Source: Nakamurella silvestris | GTDB lineage: Bacteria > Actinomycetota > Actinomycetes > Mycobacteriales > Nakamurellaceae | Assembly (NCBI GenBank): GCA_003576535.1 | Contig: QXCQ01000132.1 | Coordinates: forward strand, 38,151-102,150 | DNA length: 64,000 nucleotides | Direction of reading: 5' to 3' | In this document: positions 1 through 8,163 of the stretch, one piece after another | How the letters are laid out: each line of letters starts with the position of its first letter | Position numbering within the stretch: the first letter of the stretch is position 1 | Translations under genes and position numbers: made by a program | Notes under the pieces: model-generated | What the model was told of the DNA's origin: nothing | Database searches by the model: none | What the model saw: the letters and a program-made list of their open reading frames with translations, nothing else

Positions 1-20
1 GTGGCGGGGGACAGCTTCTG

Positions 21-992
21 TCAGCTGGCGTAGGCCCGCAATGCTTCGCTGCGGTCGCCCGCACGGAGCTTGACCATCGAATCCCGTTCGATCTGTCGGA
101 CCCGCTCCCGGGAGATCCCGAAAACGCGACCGATCTCGTCGAGGGTGCGCGGACGTCCGTCCTCCAGGCCGTAGCGCAGGCGAACCACCACCCGCTCCCG
201 GTCGTCGAGGGTGTCCAGGACCTTGGCGATGTCGGCATTCATGAAGCGGGACACCACGATCGCCTCGGCCGAGACACCGGCGGCGTCCTCGATGAAGTCG
301 CCCAGGGGTGCGTCCTCGTCGCTGCCGACCGGCATGTCCAGGCTCACCGGATCCCGGGCATGGTCGAGCAGATCGGCGATCTTCTCCTCGGGGATGCCCG
401 ACTCCTCAGCCAGTTCGGCGAAGGTGGCATCACGGCCGAGCTGCTGGTGCAGTTCACGCTTCAACCGGGCGAGCTTGTTGACCTGCTCGACCAGGTGGAC
501 GGGCAGCCTGATGGTGCGGCCCTGATCGGCCATCCCGCGGCTGATCGCCTGGCGGATCCACCAGGTTGCGTAGGTGGAGAACTTGAAACCCTTGGCATAG
601 TCGAACTTCTCGACTGCACGGATGAGTCCGAGGTTGCCCTCCTGGATCAGGTCGAGCAGCGGCATCCCGCGGCCGGAGTACCTCTTGGCCAAGGACACCA
701 CCAGACGCAGGTTCGCGACGAGCAGGTGGCTGCGGGCCTGTCCACCGTCACGGACGACGGCGTTCAGATCGGCGCGTCGCTTCTGGCTCAGTCGTTTGGT
801 CGTCTCGAGCAGATGCTGCGCGTACACGCCGGCCTCGATGCGGCGGGCGAGCACCACTTCCTGCTCGGCGGTCAGCAGAGCGGTCTTTCCAATCCCATTC
901 AGATATACCCGGACAAGGTCCGCGGAGGGTCCTTGCGCGTCCAGATCGGCTGCTGCAGCAGCTGCGCTCAGCAGGGTGGGGGAGGCGGTCAT
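21..992 (-). CDS. sigB: SigB-like sigma-70 factor (group 1/2)
   Basis: RNA polymerase sigma factor directing promoter recognition. Of the 323 residues, region 1.2 lies at about 25-58, region 2 with the core-binding and -10 helices at about 93-165 (including [17 protein letters not shown] and [13 protein letters not shown]), and region 4 with its helix-turn-helix at the C-terminus ([20 protein letters not shown]). It is a close paralogue of the sigma factor at 20564-21976 but lacks that protein's long acidic N-terminal arm, as SigB lacks it relative to SigA in other actinobacteria. The ATG at 992 is chosen because GGGAG lies six bases upstream; an in-frame ATG at 1013 has no such site. A TATAAG hexamer on the minus strand at 1107-1112 is a possible -10 element. 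Whether it is a stress or near-primary sigma factor is inferred from family only. Confidence 0.93.
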   Translation of the reverse strand: MTASPTLLSAAAAAADLDAQGPSADLVRVYLNGIGKTALLTAEQEVVLARRIEAGVYAQHLLETTKRLSQKRRADLNAVVRDGGQARSHLLVANLRLVVSLAKRYSGRGMPLLDLIQEGNLGLIRAVEKFDYAKGFKFSTYATWWIRQAISRGMADQGRTIRLPVHLVEQVNKLARLKRELHQQLGRDATFAELAEESGIPEEKIADLLDHARDPVSLDMPVGSDEDAPLGDFIEDAAGVSAEAIVVSRFMNADIAKVLDTLDDRERVVVRLRYGLEDGRPRTLDEIGRVFGISRERVRQIERDSMVKLRAGDRSEALRAYAS

Positions 993-1253
993 GTGAATCT
1001 CCCATCTTCTCACTTACGAGTCCGGCAGATGTCTGTCCGGTCCAGCAATGGTGAAACGCGTCTGGACTGGTATTCGTTCCCGGCGGCACCTTGGATGTTC
1101 GCCGGGCTTATACCGAAGGCCCTTGTTGAGAGCTACTGAACTGTCTCTGCCCAAGCCTGGCCTGTGGCATGTATGGGAATGCCATGGGAAGGAGGGATCA
1201 CATCACCGCACGTCCCGGGCCTGCCGAGGAGCGCCGGGGTAGGCGTCAGGAGT

Positions 1254-1679
1254 TCAGATATCGATGATGACGGTGAACGGGCCGTCATTGATGCTGGTCA
1301 CGGCCATGTCGGCGGCGAAGCGGCCGGTTTCGACGCGGCAGCCCAGGCTCCGCAGATCCGTGACGACGGCGTCCACCAGGGTCTCGGCGACAGCGCCGGG
1401 CGCGGCCGCCGACCAGCTCGGCCGACGACCCTTGGCGGTTTCCCCGTACAGGGTGAATTGGCTCACAACCAGTGCCGGGGACCCGGTTCCGGCCAGGGAT
1501 TCCTCCCCGCGCAGGATGCGCAGCTCATGGATCTTGCCGGCCATCCGGGTGGCGACCGAGGCGTCATCGGTGTGGGTCACGCCGAGCAGCACCAGCAGTC
1601 CGGGCTCTTCGATCCGGCCCACCACCTCGTCGCCGACCACCACCGACGCCCGGGTCACCCGGGAGACGACCGCCCGCAT
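1254..1679 (-). CDS. dtd: D-aminoacyl-tRNA deacylase
   Basis: Dtd hydrolyses D-amino acids mischarged on tRNA, a translation proofreading role in the cytoplasm. The 141-residue length is typical. The N-terminus (MRAVVSRVTRASVVV) and the family's catalytic loops are visible: SQFTLYG at about residues 75-81 and TSINDGPFTVIID at the C-terminus, which corresponds to the NxGPVT motif with N-D-G-P-F-T. It starts with ATG six bases after the stop of the upstream methyltransferase gene, so the two are probably one transcript. Nothing odd is seen. Confidence 0.95.
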   Translation of the reverse strand: MRAVVSRVTRASVVVGDEVVGRIEEPGLLVLLGVTHTDDASVATRMAGKIHELRILRGEESLAGTGSPALVVSQFTLYGETAKGRRPSWSAAAPGAVAETLVDAVVTDLRSLGCRVETGRFAADMAVTSINDGPFTVIIDI

Positions 1680-1685
1680 CGCCGG

Positions 1686-3224
1686 TCAGCCCTGGACCGG
1701 GTGCAGGATGCCCCGGGTGATCGCCTGCCTCACGGAGGGGAGCACCGCATCCGTCAATGCCTGCTCGTCGAATCCGTTCGCTGCGGCCAGCAGTTCGATC
1801 AACAGCGACAGCGGCACCTGACCACGGCAGCCGGACAGCAGCGCCTGACCCCACTCGTCCAGCTGCAGGGTGGCACCCGGGCCACCCGGGCGGCGGATCA
1901 TCCGCAGCACGGTCGTCCAGCCCTCGCGGTCGGGCAGGCTGCGCTGTTCCAGGATCACCGCGCTGCTCAGGGACAAGGTGGAGGCGAGCAGCTGCTCGTC
2001 GGACCGGGCCGACAGCCAGGCGCGGCGGGCCAGGAAGGCGGCCGCCTCCTCGCCGGTGACCTCCTCGCCCGCACCCTTGATCTCGTCCAGCACCAGGTCC
2101 GGTCGGCCGGCGGTGCGTCGCAGGGTGATGGAACCCATGCCGATCCCGCTGACCTTGTTCCGGCTGAAGTACTCGAGCCAGTCCCCGGCGACCGCGTCGT
2201 TCCCGGACTGCTCCCCGGCGTCCCGCAGCCACAGGGCGACGTACTCGGCGGGGTCGGCCACCTCACGTTGCACCACCCAGGCATCGCAGCCGGCATCCGC
2301 CAACCAGCCGACGAGACGCTGACGCCAGTCCGTGTCCTCGTGGATCAACCAGTTGGCCAGGAACTGCGCGGTGCCGCCTTCCACGAGATGGGAGCCGGCC
2401 TGGCGGACGATCTGCTCGACCAGTCCGTCGCCGGCGATACCGGAATCGCGGTAGCTGAACCGCTGCTCCCCGGCGGAGATGACGAACGGCGGGTTGGAGA
2501 TGATCTGGTCGAAGGTCTCCCCGGCGACGGGATCGAACAACGACCCCAGACGCAGGTCCCAGTGCTGGCCGTTCAACCGGGCCGTGGCGGCGGCCAGGGC
2601 CAGCGCCCGCGGGTTCGTGTCGGTGGCGGTGACCGACCCGGCGTGCGCGTAGGCGTGCAAGGCCTGGATCCCGCAACCGGTGCCCAGATCCAGCACCCGG
2701 TCGGCGGCCTCCCGGATCGTCGCCCGCACCAGGTTGATCGACGCCGCGCCGATCCCGAGGACGTGGTCGTGGCGCACCGGCCCGGGACGGACATCGGAGT
2801 CCAGGTCCGAGACCACCAGGTAGGAGTGGTCCTCGTCGGCATGCGGGCGGATGTCCAGCCCGGCGCGGATCTCGTCACCGCCGCGTTCCAGGGCCCCCAT
2901 GGCAACGACGGCATCGACCCCGGCGGTGGGGAAGGCGGCGGCCGCCGCGGTGGCCGACACCGGCTGGCCCAGCAGGTACAACCGGATCAGGGTGGACAGC
3001 GGGGAGCCGTCGCCGGTGGCCCGCAGCGCCGGGATCCGGTCCCCGCGACCGAGGGCCTGGTGGGCCGACTCGCCCAGGAATTCCGGGACCGTCTCCGCAT
3101 CGAACCCGTGGGAGCGCAGGTCCTCGCCGATCAGGTCGACGACGCGGGCACTGCCCATCGGCAGTTCCGTGCCGCCCCACTCGGGGCGGTGCAGATCGGT
3201 GGTCTCGGAATTCTGGTTCGTCAC
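1686..3224 (-). CDS. SAM-dependent methyltransferase (HemK/RsmC-like)
   Basis: Predicted class I methyltransferase of 512 residues. The first 140 residues form an N-terminal domain without known motif. The Rossmann fold follows, with motif I DLGTGCGIQALHA near residue 173 and motif IV SNPPFVIS near 250, the NPPF type found in enzymes that methylate exocyclic nitrogen of bases or glutamine. The last 200 residues form a further helical domain. This three-part layout matches a widespread actinobacterial family whose substrate is, to my knowledge, not settled. The GTG at 3224 is the only start that keeps the full N-domain, and no strong ribosome site precedes it. It is cotranscribed with dtd, which fits an RNA or translation role, but that is inference. 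Confidence 0.85.
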   Translation of the reverse strand: MTNQNSETTDLHRPEWGGTELPMGSARVVDLIGEDLRSHGFDAETVPEFLGESAHQALGRGDRIPALRATGDGSPLSTLIRLYLLGQPVSATAAAAAFPTAGVDAVVAMGALERGGDEIRAGLDIRPHADEDHSYLVVSDLDSDVRPGPVRHDHVLGIGAASINLVRATIREAADRVLDLGTGCGIQALHAYAHAGSVTATDTNPRALALAAATARLNGQHWDLRLGSLFDPVAGETFDQIISNPPFVISAGEQRFSYRDSGIAGDGLVEQIVRQAGSHLVEGGTAQFLANWLIHEDTDWRQRLVGWLADAGCDAWVVQREVADPAEYVALWLRDAGEQSGNDAVAGDWLEYFSRNKVSGIGMGSITLRRTAGRPDLVLDEIKGAGEEVTGEEAAAFLARRAWLSARSDEQLLASTLSLSSAVILEQRSLPDREGWTTVLRMIRRPGGPGATLQLDEWGQALLSGCRGQVPLSLLIELLAAANGFDEQALTDAVLPSVRQAITRGILHPVQG

Positions 3225-3340
3225 AGGGGTGAGGATATCGGCCCTCGGGTCGTGTCCGGTTCCTCACCGGGCGCATCCGAAACGCCGACCCGACGACCGG
3301 GCAACCGGACAGGGCGCCGCAACTGTGTCAATCTGTGGTG

Positions 3341-3928
3341 ATGAGTGATGCCACCTTCTACTTGACCGGCGACCCGGCGGCCGACGACCTCCTGGCCTCG
3401 GATCCGAATGCCCTGCTGCTGGGAATGGTGCTGGACCAGCAGGTCTCGATGGAGAAGGCCTTCTCCGGGCCCGCCGTCATCGCCGAGCGGATGGGCGGTC
3501 ACCTCGATGTCGCCGCCATCGCGGCGGCCGACCCCGAGGTCTTCGCCGAGATCTGCTCGCGCACCCCGGCGGTGCACCGGTTCCCCGGGGCCATGGCGGG
3601 TCGGCTGCAGGCGGTCTGTCGCCAGCTCGTCGAGCAGTACGACGCGGACGCCTCGCACCTGTGGGCCGATGCCTCCACCGGGGCGGAGTTGAAGAAGCGA
3701 CTGCTCGCCCTGCCCGGTTTCGGCCAGCAGAAGGCCTCCATCTTCCTGGCCCTGCTCGGCAAACAGTTCGGTGTCACCCCGCCCGGTTGGGACACCGCGG
3801 CCGGTGCCTACGGGGAGGCCGGCGCGCACCGTTCGGTGGCGGACATCACCGATCCGGAATCGCTGAAACTGGTGCGCGAGAGCAAAAGAGCAGCCAAGGC
3901 CGCCGCGAAGTCCGCCGCCGAGAAATAA
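3341..3928 (+). CDS. HhH-GPD type base excision repair protein
   Basis: Small DNA glycosylase-like protein of about 195 residues. The helix-hairpin-helix is LPGFGQQKASIFLALLGK at about 125-142, followed by GWDTAAGAYG, whose Asp sits where the GPD-motif catalytic Asp of the EndoIII superfamily is expected. There are no C-terminal cysteines for a 4Fe-4S cluster. The tail is Lys/Ala-rich (KRAAKAAAKSAAEK), plausibly for DNA contact. The first ATG is at 3341, and a GTG six bases earlier is also possible. Neither has a clear Shine-Dalgarno. It is divergent from the methyltransferase across 117 bp. The lesion recognised is unknown. Confidence 0.85.
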   Translation: MSDATFYLTGDPAADDLLASDPNALLLGMVLDQQVSMEKAFSGPAVIAERMGGHLDVAAIAAADPEVFAEICSRTPAVHRFPGAMAGRLQAVCRQLVEQYDADASHLWADASTGAELKKRLLALPGFGQQKASIFLALLGKQFGVTPPGWDTAAGAYGEAGAHRSVADITDPESLKLVRESKRAAKAAAKSAAEK

Positions 3929-4103
3929 CGGGGTCCCTCGCACCAGGATGCATCGGTTGGACCGTGAACCGACCGACCCTGCCGGAGTAGCGTTGAACTG
4001 GTGGTCCGGTGACGATGCGGGCCCCGCGAAACCTCGGCCGCACGGCCCGGAGCACCTGCAGCCCCGGAACACCTGCAGCACAGACCACGTCGGGAGAGCG
4101 AGC

Positions 4104-4604
4104 TTGCCGAACATCCCAGGTCCGCATGCCGTCGACCCGGACATGCCGGCCGCCGACCACACCGACCCGACGGACGACGTGACGGACACCGGCGACCGTT
4201 TTTCAGGCGATCGCGTCCTTGGCGGCCGCCCCGCTGACACACCCTTCTCCGACAGCGATCACGTCCGCGGCGAGCCGGTGCTGATCACCGACGCCCCGAT
4301 CTCCTACGAGGAGCAGCTGGCCGCGCGCAAGAAGCGGTACCTGCTGACGATGGGGATGCGGATCCCGTTCCTGATCGGGGCCGCCGCCTGTTACCAGATC
4401 CCGTGGCTGGCGGTCACCCTGATCGCGTTGTCGGTGCCGCTGCCGTGGATCGCGGTGCTGATCGCGAATGACGGCCCGGTGCGGGACACCAAACGCCGTC
4501 GGCCGCTGGAGGGCACCATCAGCTACGAGCGGGCCATCGGCCCGGTCACCCCGGTGACCCACGTCATCGACGCGGATCCGGATCCCGGGGCCCCGCGCGT
4601 CTGA
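4104..4604 (+). CDS. DUF3099 membrane protein
   Basis: Small membrane protein of about 166 residues from the TTG at 4104. That start is chosen because GGGAG precedes it by several bases; upstream in-frame sequence looks non-coding. The N-terminal half is polar and acidic, then comes the DUF3099 signature ITDAPISYEEQLAARKKRY, followed by two membrane segments (about residues 94-112 and 116-134) and a polar tail. DUF3099 proteins are common in actinobacteria and have no known function. It is convergent with psuK, with a hairpin between them. The start is uncertain: an ATG at 4144 is the alternative. Confidence 0.8.
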   Translation: MPNIPGPHAVDPDMPAADHTDPTDDVTDTGDRFSGDRVLGGRPADTPFSDSDHVRGEPVLITDAPISYEEQLAARKKRYLLTMGMRIPFLIGAAACYQIPWLAVTLIALSVPLPWIAVLIANDGPVRDTKRRRPLEGTISYERAIGPVTPVTHVIDADPDPGAPRV

Positions 4605-4611
4605 GCCCGGT

Positions 4612-4659
4612 GGTGCCTTCTCTGACAGGACACGCCGGAAGGACGTCAGAAAAGGCACC
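4612..4659. terminator. Hairpin between convergent DUF3099 and psuK
   Basis: GGTGCCTTCTCTGAC at 4612-4626 pairs with GTCAGAAAAGGCACC at 4645-4659, 14 of 15 positions, with an 18-base loop. It lies 8 bp after one stop and 12 bp after the other, so it can serve both strands. The sequence is unrelated to the dispersed families A-E. Confidence 0.75.
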
Positions 4660-4670
4660 GACCGATGAGG

Positions 4671-5537
4671 TCAGGCGACCGGACGGGCACCGATCCGAGC
4701 GGTGGCGGCCGTTCCCGCCTGAACCCCGCTGAGCAGGGCCTCCTCCGGCGAGGCACCGGCCAGGAAGGCCGACAGCAACCCTGCGTTGAAGGCGTCGCCG
4801 GCCCCGGTGGAATCGGTCTGGTGGATCTCCGGGGCAGCCACCGAGGCGGTCGAGATCCCGGAATGCCACGAGGCGCCGTCCTTGCCGTGGGTGACGACCA
4901 CCGAACGGACCTTCTGCAACACCTTCTCCTCACCGCCCAGGGCGAGCAGCTCGCCGTCGTTGGGCAGCAGCAGGTCCGTGCCCTCCACCCAGGACAGGAA
5001 GGTGTCCGCGCCGGCCGCGGCGATGTGCACCGCTGCCTGCGGGTCGACGCTGGTGGTCCACCCGGCCTCCCGTGCCTTGTGCAGGGCCGCGAGGCCGGCC
5101 GGCCGGGAGGCGTCGTCGAGCAGCACGTAGCCGGACAGGTGCAGGTGACCCGGTCCCTCCGGCAGCACGATGTCGTCCGGGTGCAGGGCCTTGTTCGCCC
5201 CACGATCGGCCAACATGGTCCGGTCCCCGTCGGTGGCCACCAGCACCACGATGCAGCAGGTGGGCAGGACCTCGTCGATCGCGAACAGGCAGTCGATGCC
5301 GTCCGCGGTCAACTCGTTCGCCGCCGTCCGGCCGGCCTGGTCGTCGCCGACCCGGGCGATCAGGGACACTTCCATGCCGTACCGGGCCAGCCAGGCCGCG
5401 GTGTTCCCACCCGCGCCGCCGGGTACCACCGTCACCGCCGCGCGGGTGTCCTGCCCGTCGATGATCTGCCCGTCGAGCTTGCAGACGACGTCCAGGCCGA
5501 CGTCACCGACAACCGTGACGCGGGGCCGCGCCGTCAC
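4671..5537 (-). CDS. psuK: PfkB-family kinase, probable pseudouridine kinase
   Basis: Sugar/nucleoside kinase of 288 residues. The PfkB signatures are VPGGAGGNTAAWLARYG near residue 40 and TDSTGAGDAFNAG near 245, the latter carrying the catalytic Asp and anion-hole glycines. The start overlaps the stop of psuG by four bases (ATGA), so the two are translationally coupled. In known pseudouridine catabolism, PsuK phosphorylates pseudouridine and PsuG splits the product into uracil and ribose 5-phosphate, so substrate assignment rests on this pairing. PfkB sequence alone would not separate it from a ribokinase. Transport of pseudouridine is not encoded next to it. Confidence 0.85.
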   Translation of the reverse strand: MTARPRVTVVGDVGLDVVCKLDGQIIDGQDTRAAVTVVPGGAGGNTAAWLARYGMEVSLIARVGDDQAGRTAANELTADGIDCLFAIDEVLPTCCIVVLVATDGDRTMLADRGANKALHPDDIVLPEGPGHLHLSGYVLLDDASRPAGLAALHKAREAGWTTSVDPQAAVHIAAAGADTFLSWVEGTDLLLPNDGELLALGGEEKVLQKVRSVVVTHGKDGASWHSGISTASVAAPEIHQTDSTGAGDAFNAGLLSAFLAGASPEEALLSGVQAGTAATARIGARPVA

Positions 5538-6457
5538 GCCGTCAGCTCGGCCAGGGAGACGGCGACCTCGCCGGCCAGGCGTGCGTTGCTCAGCACCAGC
5601 TCGACGTTGGCGCGCAGGGACTCGCCCTCGCTGGACTCGTGGAAGAACTCCAGCAGCCGCGGGGTGACATCCTTGCCGCTGACCCCCTCGCGTTCCAGCA
5701 GGGCGAGGCCGTCGGCGAGCAGCCGGTCGTGCAGGCCCAGGTCGAGCTGCCGGTCCTGCGCGAGCGGGTTGGCCAGCACCACACCGGCGGAGTCGGTGTT
5801 CAGCTCACGACGGGCGGCGACGACGGCGGCCGCTTCCGCCGGGGTCTCCACCCGCCAAGTGACGGACAGGCCGGAATCGGCCAGGTAGAAACCGGGGAAG
5901 GCATCGGTGCGGTAACCCAGGACCGGGACCGAGGCGGTCTCCAGGTACTCCAGGGTGGCGGGCACGTCCAGGATCGACTTCACACCTGCGCACACCACCA
6001 GCACCGGGGTGCGGGCGATCACCGAGAGGTCGGCGGAGATGTCGAGGGTGTGCTCCCAGCCGCGGTGCACCCCGCCGAGGCCGCCGGTGGCGAAGACCGA
6101 GATCCCGGCGCGGTGGGCGAGCACGGAGGTGGAGGCGACCGTGGTGGCCCCGTTGGTGCGCAGGGCGATGGCGGTGCCGAGATCGCGCACGCTCAGCTTG
6201 GTGAAGTCGTCACCGTTGGCGCACAGGCGATCCAGTTCGTCCGAGGTCAGGCCGATGTGGACCACACCGTCGAGGATCGCGATGGTGGCCGGGACCGCCC
6301 CGCCCGCGCGGACCGCGCCCTCGATCTCGTCGGCGATCCGCCGGTTGTCCGGACTCGGCAGGCCGTGGGCCAGGATGGTCGACTCCAGGGCGACGACGGC
6401 GCGGCCCTCGGCGAGTGCGGTCGAAACTTCGGGGTGGACGGTCACGATCTCGGACAC
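5534..6457 (-). CDS. psuG: Pseudouridine-5'-phosphate glycosidase
   Basis: PsuG, 307 residues, cleaves the C-C glycosidic bond of pseudouridine 5'-phosphate. Family landmarks are VALESTILAHGLPSPDN near residue 22, ATIAILDGVVHIGL near 57, KLSVRDLGTAIA near 89, and the conserved STSVLAHRAGISVFATGGLGGVHRG near 108-132 (quoted in part: VFATGGLGGVHRG). Catalytic Glu and Lys positions seem kept. It starts with GTG at 6457 and is first of a psuG-psuK transcript. An imperfect palindrome 25 bp upstream may be an operator. Confidence 0.95.
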   Translation of the reverse strand: MSEIVTVHPEVSTALAEGRAVVALESTILAHGLPSPDNRRIADEIEGAVRAGGAVPATIAILDGVVHIGLTSDELDRLCANGDDFTKLSVRDLGTAIALRTNGATTVASTSVLAHRAGISVFATGGLGGVHRGWEHTLDISADLSVIARTPVLVVCAGVKSILDVPATLEYLETASVPVLGYRTDAFPGFYLADSGLSVTWRVETPAEAAAVVAARRELNTDSAGVVLANPLAQDRQLDLGLHDRLLADGLALLEREGVSGKDVTPRLLEFFHESSEGESLRANVELVLSNARLAGEVAVSLAELTA

Positions 6458-6481
6458 GGGCAGTTACTCGCATTCTTGGTC

Positions 6482-6495
6482 TTGTACATGTTCAC
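6482..6495. promoter_or_regulatory. Imperfect palindrome upstream of psuG
   Basis: TTGTACATGTTCAC has an ACATGT core; the central 12 bases differ from their own reverse complement at only one symmetric pair. It sits 25-38 bp before the psuG GTG, in the interval divergent from the DUF3039 gene. No regulator is encoded nearby. It could be an operator or chance. Confidence 0.3.
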
Positions 6496-6634
6496 TCGTG
6501 TGCAACTCTTCCGAGCGTAGACAGCCGGGCCGTATCGGTAAACCGACGCACCGGGTCTGCGGGATGGCATCATGTCCCTGCGGAGTTCTACAGGGATGAA
6601 CATCATCCTCCGCGTGATGAAGGAGATGATTTTC

Positions 6635-6868
6635 GTGAGCACTGGCACCGATGTCCTGGAGAAGCCGAGCGACACCACGACCGACGACTCACCGAAGATG
6701 TTCCACTACGTGCGCAAGGCGAAGATCGCCGAGAGCGCCGTCATGGGGAACATGGTGGTCGCCCTGTGCGGTGAGACCTTTCCGGTGACGAAGACGGCCA
6801 AGCCCGGCTCGCCGGTCTGCCCGGACTGCAAGAAGATCTTCGACCGGATGCCCAAGGGCAAGGAGTAG
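6635..6868 (+). CDS. DUF3039 zinc-ribbon-like protein
   Basis: Protein of 77 residues containing the DUF3039 core MFHYVRKAKIAESAVMGNMV and two cysteine sites, ALCGETF near residue 46 and SPVCPDCKKIFDRM near 62, which could bind zinc. The GTG at 6635 follows AGGAG by nine bases and is preferred over the upstream ATG at 6572. In M. tuberculosis a DUF3039 gene (Rv2708c, from memory) also sits beside a YihY gene and near sigB, as here. Function is not known. Start placement is well supported. Confidence 0.88.
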   Translation: MSTGTDVLEKPSDTTTDDSPKMFHYVRKAKIAESAVMGNMVVALCGETFPVTKTAKPGSPVCPDCKKIFDRMPKGKE

Positions 6869-6875
6869 AACCCCG

Positions 6876-6943
6876 ACCGCGCTCCGTCCCGACTCTCGCG
6901 CACGCTGCACGGAGCGCGGATGTCGGTAGGGAGCGCGGCCGGT
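6876..6943. repeat. Family B palindrome (B1)
   Basis: The left arm ACCGCGCTCCGTCCCGAC starts eight bases after the DUF3039 stop. The right arm (6922-6943) carries GTCGG and GGGAGCGCGG. Related copies lie at 18732-18795 and 44981-45052. The loop contains TCGCGCAC, a word shared with family A. It lies between convergent genes, so a terminator role is likely. Confidence 0.7.
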
Positions 6944-6959
6944 GTGGTCCTGCCCGCGG

Positions 6960-7982
6960 TCAGCCGTTCTGGCTCTTGGCCATCGTCCCCTGCGGGTACG
7001 AGGTGCCCATCTCCACGGTCTTGATCACCTTGAGCGCGCCGTAGCTGCTGCAGCTGACCAGGCTGAAGTGCAGGTGCGGGCCGGTGGCGTTGCCGGTCGC
7101 ACCGCTCAATGCGATCCGCTGGCCCGTCTTCACCTTCTGTCCCACCGACACCGAGTACGAGCTCAGGTGTGCGTAGAAGGTGCACACGTTGGAGCCGTGG
7201 TCCACCAGGACACCGATCCCGCCACCACCGGAGACCCACTTGGCATCCCGCACGGTGCCGGCCTTCGAGGCGACGACCACCGACCCCGTCGGCATCCCGA
7301 AATCGATCGCGTACCTGCTGTTGCCGGAACTGTGCGAGGCGCTGCCACCGGGGCTCTGGTTGATCCGGTAGGACACCCCCTTCGGGAACGGCAGGTAGAA
7401 GGCGTTGGCGTCGACCGGCTTCGGAGCGGGCTTGGCCGGGGTCTTCGAGGTCCAGACCCCGCGGCCCTTGCCCTTGTAGAGGATGAGGGTCCCCGCGTTG
7501 TTGATCACCAGCTTGTAGGCCCCCTTGCCCTTCGTGTGGGACCGCCACAACACGGTGTTCTTGGCGGTCCGGACGACGAGGTCGCCCTTCGGCCCCAGGA
7601 CCAGGTTCGTCCGGCCCTTCCCGAAGGTGCCCGTGTTGAACAGGGCCTTCTTGCCGTGCAGGACCACCACGTTCCCGTCCGCCTGGACCACCATCCGGTA
7701 CTTGCCGTTCTTCGAGACCAGCTGGTCTCCCGCGTGCATCACGGTGCCGGTCAGCAGCGTGTCGGTGGCCTTGGCCTTCGCCGCGGCGGCCTTCGTGACC
7801 ACCGGTGCGGCCGCCGAGGTCGCCGCAGGCCGGAGCGGCGACGCTGCCTGGGCCGGACCGGCCGGGAGGAGCAGCCCGGCGAAGGCGACGGCGGTGACGG
7901 CAACCGTTGACACGGTTCGTCGACACCACGAACGGGACGACGTGTGATCGGTGGGGGCGGACAGCGCAGGGGACGGCGACAA
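6960..7982 (-). CDS. Secreted bulb-lectin plus M23 peptidase
   Basis: Exported cell-wall hydrolase candidate of about 340 residues. A signal peptide runs from an Arg-rich n-region (CRR) through a hydrophobic core to PAGPAQA-A near residue 46. A beta-prism lectin-like domain (about 65-175) has repeated motifs such as YRMVVQADGNVVVL and NLVLGPKGDLVV. The C-terminal M23 domain (about 205-335) shows SHSSGNSRYAIDFG and GPHLHFS, supplying the His/Asp metal ligands of LytM-type endopeptidases. TTG at 7982 is chosen because GGAG lies six bases upstream. GTG at 8045 is possible, and longer starts would enter the YihY gene. A lectin fused to M23 suggests it binds glycans before cutting peptide crosslinks. 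Confidence 0.85.
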   Translation of the reverse strand: MSPSPALSAPTDHTSSRSWCRRTVSTVAVTAVAFAGLLLPAGPAQAASPLRPAATSAAAPVVTKAAAAKAKATDTLLTGTVMHAGDQLVSKNGKYRMVVQADGNVVVLHGKKALFNTGTFGKGRTNLVLGPKGDLVVRTAKNTVLWRSHTKGKGAYKLVINNAGTLILYKGKGRGVWTSKTPAKPAPKPVDANAFYLPFPKGVSYRINQSPGGSASHSSGNSRYAIDFGMPTGSVVVASKAGTVRDAKWVSGGGGIGVLVDHGSNVCTFYAHLSSYSVSVGQKVKTGQRIALSGATGNATGPHLHFSLVSCSSYGALKVIKTVEMGTSYPQGTMAKSQNG

Positions 7983-8163
7983 GAAGGACTCCGACTCTTC
8001 GGGGGCGGGTCCGGACGCACCGGACAACCGATGGACACCTGCCACCGCCTCGTCGGACGGGGCCTGAAGGGCCGAGGGATCGGCCGCTGTGCCACCGTAC
8101 CGACTCCTGCCCCGAGCCGCGCGTCGGAGGGTGAGGTCTGTGCGGGCCGGTGAGAGCAGGGTC

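Noticed and set aside
7983-8163. Cyclic di-AMP (ydaO-type) riboswitch before the M23 peptidase
   Set aside because: Such riboswitches often precede wall hydrolase genes, but the conserved core words are not visible, and the interval is short and opposes the upstream YihY gene end.
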